Source: Robbsia andropogonis (GTDB taxonomy: Bacteria; Pseudomonadota; Gammaproteobacteria; Burkholderiales; Burkholderiaceae). Taken from it: a DNA stretch of 64,000 nucleotides. The position numbers and the translations under genes are program-made. Below the pieces are notes generated by a model. The model made no database searches, was not told the DNA's origin, and saw only the letters and a program-made list of their open reading frames with translations. Below, one piece after another: positions 46,691 through 55,063 of the stretch; positions within the stretch are counted from its first letter, which is position 1; each line of letters begins with the position of its first letter. The stretch spans positions 1-64,000 of the forward strand of contig NZ_LAQU01000003.1 in assembly GCF_000970345.1 (NCBI RefSeq), in the 5' to 3' direction.

Positions 46691-46719
46691 TTGAAATGGC
46701 GTACCTCGCTCCCTAGACT
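46691..46719 (+). promoter_or_regulatory. Candidate sigma-70 promoter of the mad operon
   Basis: TTGAAA (46691-46696), a 17-base spacer, then TAGACT (46714-46719): five of six and four of six consensus matches. Predicted start near 46726, just before the small ORF at 46752. Confidence 0.5.
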
Positions 46720-46751
46720 TGCCTCATGTCCATTAAGAGCCAGGCCCAGTC

Positions 46752-47075
46752 ATGCTCCACGCGATGGGCAAGGAATTGGCGGCACGGGCCACGCGCCGCT
46801 CGCTTGCCGATCTCGACGCGTTCGCCGCGCGAGTCCCGCCGATGGCCTACAACATCGACAATGACGCATCACTCGGGCTACTCTGGAAGCTCCTGAGCGT
46901 AACCACCGCCGATGCACCGACCCGCGCCGATCAGACTACCGTTGAGAAGGCGCTGCGCGCCGCTTTCGACGACATCCACAACGACCCGTCGCGCGGTCTG
47001 GAACATCAGCTCGGCAGCAGGCACCGCGCGGCCTCCACAACCGTTGGCCGCAAGCTACGGGAGCAATGGCGGTAG
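46752..47075 (+). CDS. Small hypothetical protein upstream of madL
   Basis: A 107-residue product I do not recognise. Codon use follows the neighbouring genes (strong G/C at third positions), which argues that it is a real gene. It is soluble, rich in Ala and Arg, with no motif I can name. The ATG has only a weak ribosome site. A second in-frame ATG is four codons on. It lies directly after the candidate LysR-controlled promoter and 58 bases before madL, so it may be the first gene of the malonate operon. Confidence 0.5.
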   Translation: MLHAMGKELAARATRRSLADLDAFAARVPPMAYNIDNDASLGLLWKLLSVTTADAPTRADQTTVEKALRAAFDDIHNDPSRGLEHQLGSRHRAASTTVGRKLREQWR

Positions 47076-47133
47076 CGCCTCACTTCTCAAGCCGGCTCGT
47101 CAGAAGCCGATAAAGATATTAAAGGAGACAGTA

Positions 47134-47529
47134 ATGATCATCTATGGAACTGCACTTCTCGCGTTCTGTCATCTCGCGGGACTTTTTCTTGGCGACCTGC
47201 TAGGCGCCGCGATAGGCGTGAAGACGAACGTCGGCGGTGTCGGCATCGCGATGCTGCTGCTGATTTTCCTCAAGCTCTATTTGCATAAGAAAGGACTGTT
47301 GCCGAAGGAGACGGAAGCAGGCGTGGCTTTCTGGGGCGCGATGTACATTCCTGTCGTGGTGGCGATGTCCGCCAACCAGAACGTCGTGGCTGCACTCAAG
47401 GGCGGCCCCGTCGCCCTGCTTTCTGCATTGGCCGCCGTGGCCGTCTGCGCATGCTGCATCGCCGTTCTCTCCCGCACCGGTCGCGACAACACGTCGTTCG
47501 CGAACGCTCCGCACCTTGAAGAAACCTGA
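47134..47529 (+). CDS. madL: Malonate transporter subunit MadL
   Basis: One of the two membrane subunits of the MadLM malonate carrier. 131 residues with four hydrophobic segments. The start MIIYGTALLAFCHLAGLFLGDLLGAAIGVKTNVGGVGIAM is a strong MadL match. ATG 47134 has AAGGAG seven bases upstream, so the longer reading frame upstream is discarded. It is followed by madM after 14 bases. No malonate decarboxylase subunit gene is visible nearby. Confidence 0.93.
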   Translation: MIIYGTALLAFCHLAGLFLGDLLGAAIGVKTNVGGVGIAMLLLIFLKLYLHKKGLLPKETEAGVAFWGAMYIPVVVAMSANQNVVAALKGGPVALLSALAAVAVCACCIAVLSRTGRDNTSFANAPHLEET

Positions 47530-47543
47530 ATCAGGAGTGAATC

Positions 47544-48299
47544 ATGTTGGAAATTCTCAATAAAAACCTGGTTCAAAATGGCCTCATCACCGCGTTCGCG
47601 TTGGTGGGCCTGATCATGTGGGCATCGTCGCTGTTATCGCGCAAACTGACTTTCGGGCGCGTGCACGGCTCGGCAATCGCAATCGTGATCGGTCTCGTGC
47701 TCGCCTATGTCGGCGGCGCATTCACCGGCGGACAGAAGGGTATCGCCGACCTGCCGCTCTTCACCGGCATAGGCCTGATGGGCGGCGCGATGCTGCGTGA
47801 TTTCGCCATTGTCGCGACCGCGTTCGAGGTACAAGCCACCGAGGCGCGCAAGGCGGGGATGATCGGCGTGGTGTCGTTGCTGCTCGGTACCTTGCTGCCG
47901 TTCATCGTCGGCGCAAGCATTGCTTACGCATTCGGATATACCGATCCCGTCAGCATGACGACCATCGGCGCGGGCGCGGTCACCTATATCGTGGGACCGG
48001 TAACAGGCGCGGCGATCGGCGCGAGCTCGGATGTGATCGCGCTCAGCATCGCCACAGGCCTGATCAAAGCGATCATCGTGATGATCGGCACGCCGCTCGC
48101 GGCCGGTTTCATGGGACTGAAGACGCCGCGCTCCGCAATGATCTTCGGCGGCCTTGCGGGGACGGTGAGCGGGGTCAGCGCGGGGCTCGCCGCGACCGAT
48201 CGTCGGCTCGTGCCCTATGGGGCGCTGATCGCGACGTTCCATACCGGCATTGGCTGCTTGCTCGGACCTTCGCTGTTGTTTTTTCGACGAAGGCTTTGA
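47544..48299 (+). CDS. madM: Malonate transporter subunit MadM
   Basis: Larger membrane subunit of the malonate carrier. 251 residues with about eight hydrophobic helices. Characteristic segments are NLVQNGLITAFALVGLIMW near the N-terminus, the glycine-rich TGIGLMGGAMLRDFAIVATAFE and YIVGPVTGAAIGASSDVIALS. ATG preceded by AGGAG. It is the last gene on this strand and converges with the LysR gene. Confidence 0.93.
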   Translation: MLEILNKNLVQNGLITAFALVGLIMWASSLLSRKLTFGRVHGSAIAIVIGLVLAYVGGAFTGGQKGIADLPLFTGIGLMGGAMLRDFAIVATAFEVQATEARKAGMIGVVSLLLGTLLPFIVGASIAYAFGYTDPVSMTTIGAGAVTYIVGPVTGAAIGASSDVIALSIATGLIKAIIVMIGTPLAAGFMGLKTPRSAMIFGGLAGTVSGVSAGLAATDRRLVPYGALIATFHTGIGCLLGPSLLFFRRRL

Positions 48300-48531
48300 T
48301 GGGCGCTTGATACGCCTGGAAGTATCCGCTTTTTGTCTACGGTTTACATGGCACGCGAGCGCATCCGTCTTAGCGTCACGCCAGAAGGGCTCGCCTCGCC
48401 ATCGAGATGTCGCCGGTCAACGGGCTACACCCGATTGACCAGCGTGATTTATAGGGAAATCGTGACGCATTGCAGCAATATGGCACTGCCAAACCTTGCC
48501 GCGCTGATTGAACGGTAACAGGTGAGGGAGA

Positions 48532-48556
48532 AAGGGCCGGCACTCAGCCAGCCCTT
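48532..48556 (-). terminator. Candidate terminator at the end of the LysR gene
   Basis: On the minus strand AAGGGCTGGC and GCCGGCCCTT pair over 10 bases with one G-U and a 5-base loop; the LysR stop codon lies inside it. It is followed by TCTCCCTC, not a clean T-run. Confidence 0.45.
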
Positions 48557-49458
48557 CTCGTGCAAAGACGGCAGACAGCCATCAGCGCCAACAGGTTCGG
48601 GTCACGCTCGCGCGCGTGCAAAAAGCTGACACCGATCGACTGGCGCATCAGATATTGCGGCTTGAGAGGAATAAATTGCACCTTGTCGCCGAACACTCCG
48701 CGCACGCGGCCAGGTAACAGCGTATATCCGACCCCACCACTCACAAGATTCATCAGTGAAAAAATATCGCCGACTTTCATGGTGACGTTCGGCGTGAATT
48801 CCGCGACCCGAAACGCTTCCATGAAGCCCCGATAGGTTGCAAATCCCTCGCCAAGGGAAACGAAGGTCTGGTCGCGGCAGTGCCGCAAATCGATTGCTTC
48901 CTGGTTCGCATACACTGAATCGGCGGGCGCCGCGAAAAAGATGTCGTCTTCGAAAAGGGGGATGAATTCGACTTCGGGCTCGGCGTCCGGCGATGCCATG
49001 AGAGCCGCATCGATGGTGCCCTGCCTCAGCCTGTCGAGCAGTTCTGCATTCGAACCAAGCACGAGTTCGACCTGGAGCGTTGGTCGCCGTACCTTGAGGT
49101 CGACGACAATGTCAGGCACGGTCTTGATAGTCAGCGAGTACAGCGAGCCGATCTTCAGCCGATCCGACGAATACCCCGCCGCCTCACGGGTCGCGTGAAT
49201 GCCGGCGGACATCAGCGTGAGCACCTCCTGCGCTACATCGGCCAGCATTCGCGCTGCATCCGTCGACTTGAGATTGCGGCCTTCATGCCGGAACAGCGCA
49301 CATCGTACGCCCTGTTCGAGCGAGTGCAGCGCGCGATGCACGCTGACCGTGCTGACATTCAGCGCTTCGGCCGCCTTCGACAAGCTTCCAGTCTTCATGA
49401 ACGCGAGCAGGAACTCAAGCTTGCGAAAGGTAATCTCGTCGTCGATTCGGTCGCGCAT
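48544..49458 (-). CDS. LysR-family transcriptional regulator (malonate-utilisation MdcR-like)
   Basis: 304 residues. An N-terminal winged helix-turn-helix (KLEFLLAFMKTGSLSKAAEALNVSTVSVHRALHSLE, about 12-46) is followed by the ligand-binding domain with two Rossmann-like lobes. The MdcR subgroup is suggested by the IGSLYSLTIKTVPDIV segment and by convergence with madLM. It could sense malonate or a related acid and act at the ATC-N11-GAT site before the small ORF and madL. Subgroup is inference; the LysR family is certain. Confidence 0.88.
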   Translation of the reverse strand: MRDRIDDEITFRKLEFLLAFMKTGSLSKAAEALNVSTVSVHRALHSLEQGVRCALFRHEGRNLKSTDAARMLADVAQEVLTLMSAGIHATREAAGYSSDRLKIGSLYSLTIKTVPDIVVDLKVRRPTLQVELVLGSNAELLDRLRQGTIDAALMASPDAEPEVEFIPLFEDDIFFAAPADSVYANQEAIDLRHCRDQTFVSLGEGFATYRGFMEAFRVAEFTPNVTMKVGDIFSLMNLVSGGVGYTLLPGRVRGVFGDKVQFIPLKPQYLMRQSIGVSFLHARERDPNLLALMAVCRLCTRRAG

Positions 49459-49536
49459 GTTGATGCAGGGAGTGATGGAAATGGACGATTATCGGCGTAT
49501 GCGACCGCTGGACAAGTAGCGATAAACCCGCGACAC

Positions 49537-49585
49537 GCGGGCTGCGGGCTGCGGGCTGCGGGCTGCGGGCTGCGGGCTGCGGGCT
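49537..49585. repeat. Heptanucleotide tandem repeat, seven copies of GCGGGCT
   Basis: Seven perfect copies, then a partial GCGG. Noncoding, about 80 bases upstream of the LysR start. Copy number may vary between strains. Confidence 0.95.
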
Positions 49586-49710
49586 GCGGCCGTTATAGTA
49601 ATGAAATCACCCTCACGCGATGAAAACGCTCTCACGCTGACGCGTTCCCTTGCAGGGCGAGCAGATAACAACGTAGCGCGTCAAGTGATTGCCCAGCGGG
49701 GCAGGCAATG

Positions 49711-49747
49711 GAAAAACGCAGGGCGCTCGGTTGAGCGTCCTGCGTTT
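49711..49747 (-). terminator. Intrinsic terminator downstream of metF
   Basis: On the minus strand AAACGCAGGACGCTC and GAGCGCCCTGCGTTT pair over 15 positions with one mismatch and a 4-base loop, followed by a T-run (GTTTTTC). It starts 22 bases after the metF stop. Confidence 0.85.
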
Positions 49748-49768
49748 ATTAGGCGATACCCGACGATA

Positions 49769-50602
49769 TCAGGCCGAAATGATGTTCCTGCAGATATCAC
49801 TGGTTGCCGCGGCGGTATTCAACGTATAAAAATGCAAGCCCGGGACGCCGCCGTCAATCAGACGTCGACACATCGCACTGATGACATCCACGCCAAATGC
49901 CCGGATTGATGGCAGATCATCACCATACGATTCCAGCCGTCGCACGATCCAGCGTGGAATCTCCGCACCGCACATCTCGGAGAAACGCACCAATTGCGAG
50001 AAATTGGTGATCGGCATGATACCCGGTACGATCGGCAGCGTTGCACCCGCCGCGCGTGCATCATCAACGAAGCGGAAATACGCATCCGCGTTGAAAAAGT
50101 ACTGTGTGATCGCCGAATCCGCACCCGCATCGACCTTGGTCATGAAATGCTTCAGGTCTTGCCGGGCATTTCGAGACTGCGGATGGCATTCCGGATAAGC
50201 CGCCACTTCGATGTGAAATGCGTTACCCGCATGCTGGCGAATGAAGGCAACCAGATCCGACGCATAGCGGAACTCGCCCGTGTCGACCATGCCTGACGGC
50301 AGGTCGCCACGCAATGCGACGACGCGACGGATACCGGCTGCACGGAACGTATCCAGCGTCTGCGTCAGACTCTCGCGCGACGCGCCCACACAAGACAGAT
50401 GCGGCGCCGCCTCGACACCCTCGGCGGCAATGGCCTTGACGGTATCCAGCGTACCTTGCTGCGTGGACCCGCCCGCGCCATACGTCACCGACATGAAACG
50501 AGGATGGAATTCGCGCAAGGCTGCGCGAGTGGCGGCCAACTTTGCCACCCCTTCCTCGGACTTAGGCGGGAAAAACTCGAACGAAATTTCGATGGCAGCC
50601 AT
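49769..50602 (-). CDS. metF: Methylenetetrahydrofolate reductase
   Basis: Reduces 5,10-methylene-THF to 5-methyl-THF for methionine synthesis, FAD-dependent. 277 residues in a TIM barrel. It has ISFEFFPPKSEEG with the conserved Glu, SVTYGAGGST, RGDLP and the FAD-contacting HIEVAAYPECHPQ, AITQYFFNADAYFRFV and GIMPITN. I chose ATG 50602 (AGGTG upstream) over a GTG three codons earlier. It lies downstream of the holin-family and ahcY genes on the same strand, so the methyl-cycle enzymes are grouped. Confidence 0.97.
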   Translation of the reverse strand: MAAIEISFEFFPPKSEEGVAKLAATRAALREFHPRFMSVTYGAGGSTQQGTLDTVKAIAAEGVEAAPHLSCVGASRESLTQTLDTFRAAGIRRVVALRGDLPSGMVDTGEFRYASDLVAFIRQHAGNAFHIEVAAYPECHPQSRNARQDLKHFMTKVDAGADSAITQYFFNADAYFRFVDDARAAGATLPIVPGIMPITNFSQLVRFSEMCGAEIPRWIVRRLESYGDDLPSIRAFGVDVISAMCRRLIDGGVPGLHFYTLNTAAATSDICRNIISA

Positions 50603-50634
50603 CGATGACACCTGTCAGAAGACCGCGCCCGCGG

Positions 50635-51024
50635 TCAGACGAAGCCCGAACCCGAAGCGCCATTGCTGACGCCCCAGCTCAACCCATGCCCGAGAACGAG
50701 CGCGGACAGTAGCCACGAAATAATGCTGTACAGCAGGGAGCCGAAAAACGCCGACCAGAATCCGCTGACCTCGAAGCCCTTGAGCAACCAGGCGGCGAAT
50801 TGGAACAGCAAGGCGTTGATCACGAGGATGAACAAACCCAGCGTAATCAAGGTCACCGGTAGCGTCAGCAAGACCAGGATCGGACGGAGCAGGATATTGA
50901 TCAGACCCAGCACCAGCGCCACGACCAATGCGGTCCCGAATCCCCGGATCTTGATCGAGGGGATCACATACGGCAGGATCAACAGCGAAACTGCATTGAT
51001 CAGCCAAGCCAGCAGCCAGTCCAT
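50635..51024 (-). CDS. Phage holin family (4-TM) membrane protein
   Basis: A 129-residue integral membrane protein with four hydrophobic helices, DUF/Pfam family 'phage holin, 4 TMS' (Mycobacterial_4_TMS-like). It contains the conserved GTALVVALVLGLINILLRPILVLLTLPVTLITLGLF core. Despite the name it is a chromosomal membrane protein of unknown function, and I know it next to ahcY in many beta-proteobacteria. The start is ATG 51024 with AAGGAG six bases before. No lysis module is nearby. Confidence 0.9.
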   Translation of the reverse strand: MDWLLAWLINAVSLLILPYVIPSIKIRGFGTALVVALVLGLINILLRPILVLLTLPVTLITLGLFILVINALLFQFAAWLLKGFEVSGFWSAFFGSLLYSIISWLLSALVLGHGLSWGVSNGASGSGFV

Positions 51025-51120
51025 GTAAAACTCCTTCGGTGAACGCGCCGACTTGAATCGCTGCCGATCACGACGAGGCGACCCTGCTCCGGCGCACACG
51101 CTCCCCGCGTGCAACGCGGA

Positions 51121-52542
51121 TTAGTAGCGATAGTGCGCCGGTTTGAACGGCCCTGCCTTCGACACGTCGATGTACTTCGCTTGTGTGTCCGACAGTTCCG
51201 TCAATTCGGCGCCAATGCGGCCCAGGTGCAGACGAGCAACCTTCTCATCCAGATGCTTTGGCAGCACGTACACCTTGTTTTCGTACTTGTCGCCTTGCGT
51301 GAACAATTCGATTTGTGCCAGCACCTGGTTCGTGAACGAATTCGACATGACGAACGACGGGTGCCCCGTGCCGCAGCCCAGGTTCACCAGGCGACCTTCG
51401 GCCAGCATGATGATGCGCTTGCCGTCCGGGAACACAATGTGATCGACTTGCGGCTTGATGTTGTCCCACTCGTACTGACGCGTGGAAGCCACATCGATTT
51501 CTGAATCGAAGTGACCGATATTGCAGACGATTGCCTGGTTGCGCATCGCCTTCATGTGATCGTGGTTGATCACGTGCAGGTTACCGGTGGCCGTCACGAA
51601 GATGTCCGCACGCGATGCCGCGTAGTCCATCGTCACGACCCGATAGCCTTCCATCGCCGCTTGCAGTGCGCAGATCGGATCGATTTCCGTCACCCAGACC
51701 GTGGCGCCCAAGCCACGCAACGACTGTGCGCACCCCTTGCCAACATCACCGTAGCCGGCCACCACCGCGATCTTACCGGCGATCATCACGTCGGTTGCGC
51801 GCTTAATGCCGTCGACCAGCGACTCACGGCAACCATACAGGTTGTCGAACTTCGATTTCGTGACCGAGTCATTGACGTTGATCGCTGGGAACGGCAGACG
51901 GTTTTCGCGCTCCATCTGGTACAAACGATGTACGCCCGTCGTGGTTTCTTCGGTCACGCCCTGAATGGCCTTCAGACGCACCGAATACCAGTGTGGATCC
52001 TTCGCCAACCAGGTCTTGATCGACTTGTAGAGGGCGGTTTCTTCTTCATTCGTCGGGTTGGCGATCACCGAAGGGTCCGTTTCCGCGCGCGTGCCCAGGA
52101 CCAGCAATAACGTGGCGTCGCCACCGTCATCGAGGATCATGTTCGCGTATTCACCGTTCGGCCATTCGAAAATGCGGTGCGCATAATCCCAATACTCGTC
52201 GAGTGTCTCGCCTTTCACCGCAAACACGGCGGTGCCGTTCGCGGCGATAGCGGCGGCGGCGTGATCTTGCGTCGAGAAAATATTGCACGATGCCCAGCGG
52301 ACATCCGCGCCCAGTGCTTCGAGCGTTTCGATCAGGACCGCGGTCTGGATTGTCATATGCAGCGAGCCGGCGATACGTGCGCCCTTCAACGGCTGCGCGC
52401 CGCGAAATTCGTCGCGAATCGACACCAGACCGGGCATTTCTGTCTCGGCGATCGCGATTTCTTTCTTGCCCCAGCCGGCCAGTGCGATATCGGCAATGAC
52501 GGCTTCGGTGTTCGGGGAGGATTTCAATACGGCAGCGTTCAT
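51121..52542 (-). CDS. ahcY: Adenosylhomocysteinase (S-adenosylhomocysteine hydrolase)
   Basis: Cleaves S-adenosylhomocysteine to adenosine and homocysteine, removing the product inhibitor of methyltransferases. 473 residues with tightly bound NAD. The NAD loop [17 protein letters not shown] and the substrate-domain [14 protein letters not shown], the [12 protein letters not shown] segment and the end FKPAHYRY are diagnostic. ATG 52542 has AGGAGG five to ten bases upstream. Its leader contains an SAH riboswitch (52576-52711), so expression responds to the enzyme's own substrate. Confidence 0.98.
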   Translation of the reverse strand: MNAAVLKSSPNTEAVIADIALAGWGKKEIAIAETEMPGLVSIRDEFRGAQPLKGARIAGSLHMTIQTAVLIETLEALGADVRWASCNIFSTQDHAAAAIAANGTAVFAVKGETLDEYWDYAHRIFEWPNGEYANMILDDGGDATLLLVLGTRAETDPSVIANPTNEEETALYKSIKTWLAKDPHWYSVRLKAIQGVTEETTTGVHRLYQMERENRLPFPAINVNDSVTKSKFDNLYGCRESLVDGIKRATDVMIAGKIAVVAGYGDVGKGCAQSLRGLGATVWVTEIDPICALQAAMEGYRVVTMDYAASRADIFVTATGNLHVINHDHMKAMRNQAIVCNIGHFDSEIDVASTRQYEWDNIKPQVDHIVFPDGKRIIMLAEGRLVNLGCGTGHPSFVMSNSFTNQVLAQIELFTQGDKYENKVYVLPKHLDEKVARLHLGRIGAELTELSDTQAKYIDVSKAGPFKPAHYRY

Positions 52543-52575
52543 CACGCCTCCTTTTCTAAAGTGGATAGAAATCAA

Positions 52576-52711
52576 GACGTGAGCGCCGTTGCGGCCATTT
52601 CCTGGCCGTTGACCCGGGCGGTATAGGCAGCACCATGTAGAGTGCCGCCGGGCCGGAAACCCCGTTTTCCGAGCCTGGCGGGCAAAACCCGTCGCAACGC
52701 TCCTCGGAAGG
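52576..52711 (-). promoter_or_regulatory. SAH riboswitch in the ahcY leader
   Basis: On the minus strand the leader begins CCTTCCGAGGAGCGTTGCGAC, then a small GGG-TTTT-CCC-like hairpin, then GCCAGGCTCGG, which closes the P1 stem TCCGAG/CTCGGA. A long hairpin-rich segment follows. It ends with CAACGGCGCTCAC, which pairs with GAGCGTTG as the conserved pseudoknot. This is the pattern of the SAH riboswitch known before ahcY in beta-proteobacteria. S-adenosylhomocysteine binding is expected to raise ahcY expression. Confidence 0.9.
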
Positions 52712-52717
52712 TCCCCG

Positions 52718-52723
52718 ATTGTA
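52718..52723 (-). promoter_or_regulatory. -10 element of the ahcY promoter
   Basis: TACAAT on the minus strand, placing transcription start about 7 bases downstream, at the first base of the riboswitch. The -35 match is poor. Confidence 0.5.
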
Positions 52724-52747
52724 GCAAAGTTTTTGTGACGAAAGCGT

Positions 52748-54418
52748 TTATTCAGGTGCGGGCCGACTAAGTGTTAACGTCGGATAACGACCACTTGGAC
52801 CTGGCTGATACGGCGGCTCCTCTGGCAATATTGCGCGACTGGAGAGTGGCCGCTCCGACATCAAACCATTCCGGTATCGCGTGTGTTCGCTTATGTCACT
52901 GCGTCCATGGCTAAAAATGACGTTTTCCCTATTGGTGCCGGGAGGAAGGAGGTTATGTCCCGCGATACGCTCGGACGGCGACCATTCACCCCCGGGCATT
53001 CGTTTTCGTTGATCGATCCTGGTGCGGTTGATGACAGCGTGGGTATATCGATGTTCAAACTGCATTGTTTGGACATGCCTAAGCGTGATGTCAACCGCGT
53101 TCTTCCAGTAGGCGCACTGGAAAATCGTATCGCTCGTGAAGCGCGGCTTGACTTTTGTCAGATCATGAACGATGTCGCCGAGGAAGGGGAGTACTGCGTG
53201 GAAAGTCGCTATACCCACCGCCCGTCGATATCGGCTTTCCTCACGCGCGTGATCCGAGGCGGCACGCCTTGCGGCTTTTTCCGCCTCCGCCACCACATAT
53301 TTATACTGCGATCGACTTGGCGCGACACTACTTATCACTGCGCCGAACACGAAACAGATCGACCACAGTTGCTCGTCACGTCTTTGTTCTTTCCTGAATT
53401 TATCGTATTCCTCGCGCTGATCAGGCCTTTTTTCGTAAGTAGCGGCATAACGCGCTGGATCGTATTTGAAGTCGGCTCGAAATCTCGTGGCGAAAATATC
53501 GGCAGGATGTTTCAGGATCGCACACGCCAAATTCGCCAACTCCCAGGGATCACTGATGCCGAGTCGCGAAAGTGGAAGCAATCCGTCTATATAACGCAAA
53601 GGCGCGCCGACGACCAAGAACTCCCTGTACGAACACTCTGTCGAACGTTCCTCGTTAAATATGGCCCGTGACGAAAACGTCGATTTCCCCTGGTTTTTAG
53701 TCTTTTCGTTATTTTGCCTCAGCCTCTCGATGGCATCGGCAATCTCTTTTTCCTTCTCGCCGTATCGGGCGATGAATGCCATATTAAACAGACTAAAAAT
53801 GGTTGTGATCGCGTGTTCGCGTAGCGACGAATAACGATCGAACGCGTGCTCCTCTTCATCATTGGCTCCCCGCGCCTCCGCTTTCGCAAGGTCACGCAAT
53901 CGACGGAATATTTTATCAATCAAGCCAATCTTTAACATCGGCCAATCTTTGTCCGTATCGATACTTTCCTTCAGCTGCTCCAAAGCGTCAGCATACATGG
54001 CCGAAAAATCGAGAGGATCATTGCCCAAGGCTCGCGGCACACATAGCCAATCATTTTGAACAACACCACGCAGACGGATTGCGCCAGCCTCTGCCGGAAT
54101 GCTGACGGAAAAACGCGACAACGCATAGAAATCCGACTCCGCCATATAGTCAGTCTCTGGGTGTGTCGACCGAGCCTTAGCCACATTATCTTTGGCAACC
54201 CGGCAAATTCCGCGTCGTCTGGCATGATCCTCGACATGATGAAAAGCGTAATTTTTTAGTCGCTCAAAGGCAATCAATGACAACGTTAAATCGTGATCAA
54301 GCAGAAGGACACCAAAAGCGCGCTTTAGGCCCAAACGATAGCGCACAGGAATTTGCGAGATGAAATATTCCTCTGAATCAGCCTCACCTGCGGATCCACC
54401 GCAAGAAAAAACAGCCAT
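52748..54418 (-). CDS. Unrecognised 556-residue protein
   Basis: I do not recognise this protein. It is mostly hydrophilic and helical, with a Lys/Glu-rich middle ([19 protein letters not shown]) and a Pro/Ser-rich C-terminal tail beginning around residue 525 ([12 protein letters not shown]). No signal peptide. The ATG at 54418 lies inside the upstream 172-residue ORF and has no ribosome site, and an in-frame TGA precedes it immediately. The gene may therefore be translated by coupling, or the two frames may be one gene interrupted at a T6 tract (54406-54411). Composition is lower in G+C than ahcY. The riboswitch of ahcY begins 37 bases after its stop. Confidence 0.65.
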   Translation of the reverse strand: MAVFSCGGSAGEADSEEYFISQIPVRYRLGLKRAFGVLLLDHDLTLSLIAFERLKNYAFHHVEDHARRRGICRVAKDNVAKARSTHPETDYMAESDFYALSRFSVSIPAEAGAIRLRGVVQNDWLCVPRALGNDPLDFSAMYADALEQLKESIDTDKDWPMLKIGLIDKIFRRLRDLAKAEARGANDEEEHAFDRYSSLREHAITTIFSLFNMAFIARYGEKEKEIADAIERLRQNNEKTKNQGKSTFSSRAIFNEERSTECSYREFLVVGAPLRYIDGLLPLSRLGISDPWELANLACAILKHPADIFATRFRADFKYDPARYAATYEKRPDQREEYDKFRKEQRRDEQLWSICFVFGAVISSVAPSRSQYKYVVAEAEKAARRAASDHAREESRYRRAVGIATFHAVLPFLGDIVHDLTKVKPRFTSDTIFQCAYWKNAVDITLRHVQTMQFEHRYTHAVINRTRIDQRKRMPGGEWSPSERIAGHNLLPPGTNRENVIFSHGRSDISEHTRYRNGLMSERPLSSRAILPEEPPYQPGPSGRYPTLTLSRPAPE

Positions 54419-54902
54419 TCAACCAAGCGTCGACTTCGTCCGCGCTTATTTTTCTGCTTCCTGAGTTCGGCTTTGGCTTTGATGTAAGAAAAACCGCGAG
54501 ATCGCTATCCAAGTTACGAAAAAACACAGCCTCATACGCCGCGATTACTCGCAACCCAAGATAGTAGCGCGACACCTCATCGTCCTCGAATGAATCAAAT
54601 ACCAATGGCGTTGTCATGCGGTGCGTCTTGCGCAGTAAATCCTCGATGCCCAAGGTAAACACGTTTGAACCAGTATTGGAAACATGCACGCCGTTTTTAT
54701 CAAGAAACTGCTTCACATCGTCCCACGTCGGATCAGCCTCAACTGACTCCTCTACCCCATCTCGACTGGAGACATCATCCGCCAGCCCGCTGAAAACACC
54801 AGAATCGGGCATCGGCAACGTATCAATCTCCGTATGTCCACTGCCGCTCTCACAGCGCCTTAACAGCGTTTGTGTCTCACTCCCGGAATACGTCTTATAC
54901 AT
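54384..54902 (-). CDS. Unrecognised ~172-residue protein, possible 5' part of the next gene
   Basis: An unrecognised, acidic, soluble product. It has a helix-rich C-terminal half (VSRYYLGLRVIAAYEAVFFRNLDSDLAVFL). The motif RYYLGLR...DLAVF resembles RYRLGLK...LSLIAF at the start of the 556-residue ORF, perhaps by chance. ATG 54902 has GGGGGC upstream; a GTG at 54920 is also possible. It ends at a TGA 35 bases inside the next ORF, after a T6 run. One base less in that run would fuse the two frames into one ~725-residue protein. Confidence 0.6.
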   Translation of the reverse strand: MYKTYSGSETQTLLRRCESGSGHTEIDTLPMPDSGVFSGLADDVSSRDGVEESVEADPTWDDVKQFLDKNGVHVSNTGSNVFTLGIEDLLRKTHRMTTPLVFDSFEDDEVSRYYLGLRVIAAYEAVFFRNLDSDLAVFLTSKPKPNSGSRKISADEVDAWLNGCFFLRWIRR

Positions 54903-55063
54903 CAGCCCCCACCAAAGCACTTACTTTCCGAAATAAGACGACAAACATCGAACGGTGTCACCAATAAGCATTTCCACATCCCGTTTCGCAGAAACACATG
55001 GTTATCTTGTCGCCCTGCTTCATTATCGAGACCGCATGTCCGGCGCTACATCGCATGCCGTAT

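Larger units (their letters stand above)
46429..46751 (+). other. Intergenic region with a candidate LysR-regulated promoter
   Basis: Between dppF and the small ORF before madL. It holds a candidate promoter at 46691-46719 and, upstream, an ATC-N11-GAT site typical of LysR-type regulators, each listed separately. No gene. Confidence 0.55.
49459..49768. other. Intergenic region with a heptamer repeat and the metF terminator
   Basis: Between the start of the LysR gene and the end of metF. Contains seven tandem copies of a 7-bp unit (49537-49585) and an intrinsic terminator (49711-49747). No gene; a plus-strand frame through the repeat is an artefact. Confidence 0.6.

Noticed and set aside
49537..49585. 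Heptamer repeat as a CRISPR-like array
   Set aside because: Units are contiguous without spacers and only 7 bp long; this is a simple tandem repeat.
50635..51024. Holin gene as evidence of a prophage
   Set aside because: The family is a common chromosomal membrane protein; no endolysin, spanin or other phage gene is adjacent.
51105..51119. CCGCG-TGCAA-CGCGG hairpin after the ahcY stop as a terminator
   Set aside because: Stem is only 5 bp, no T-run on the minus strand; too weak to call.
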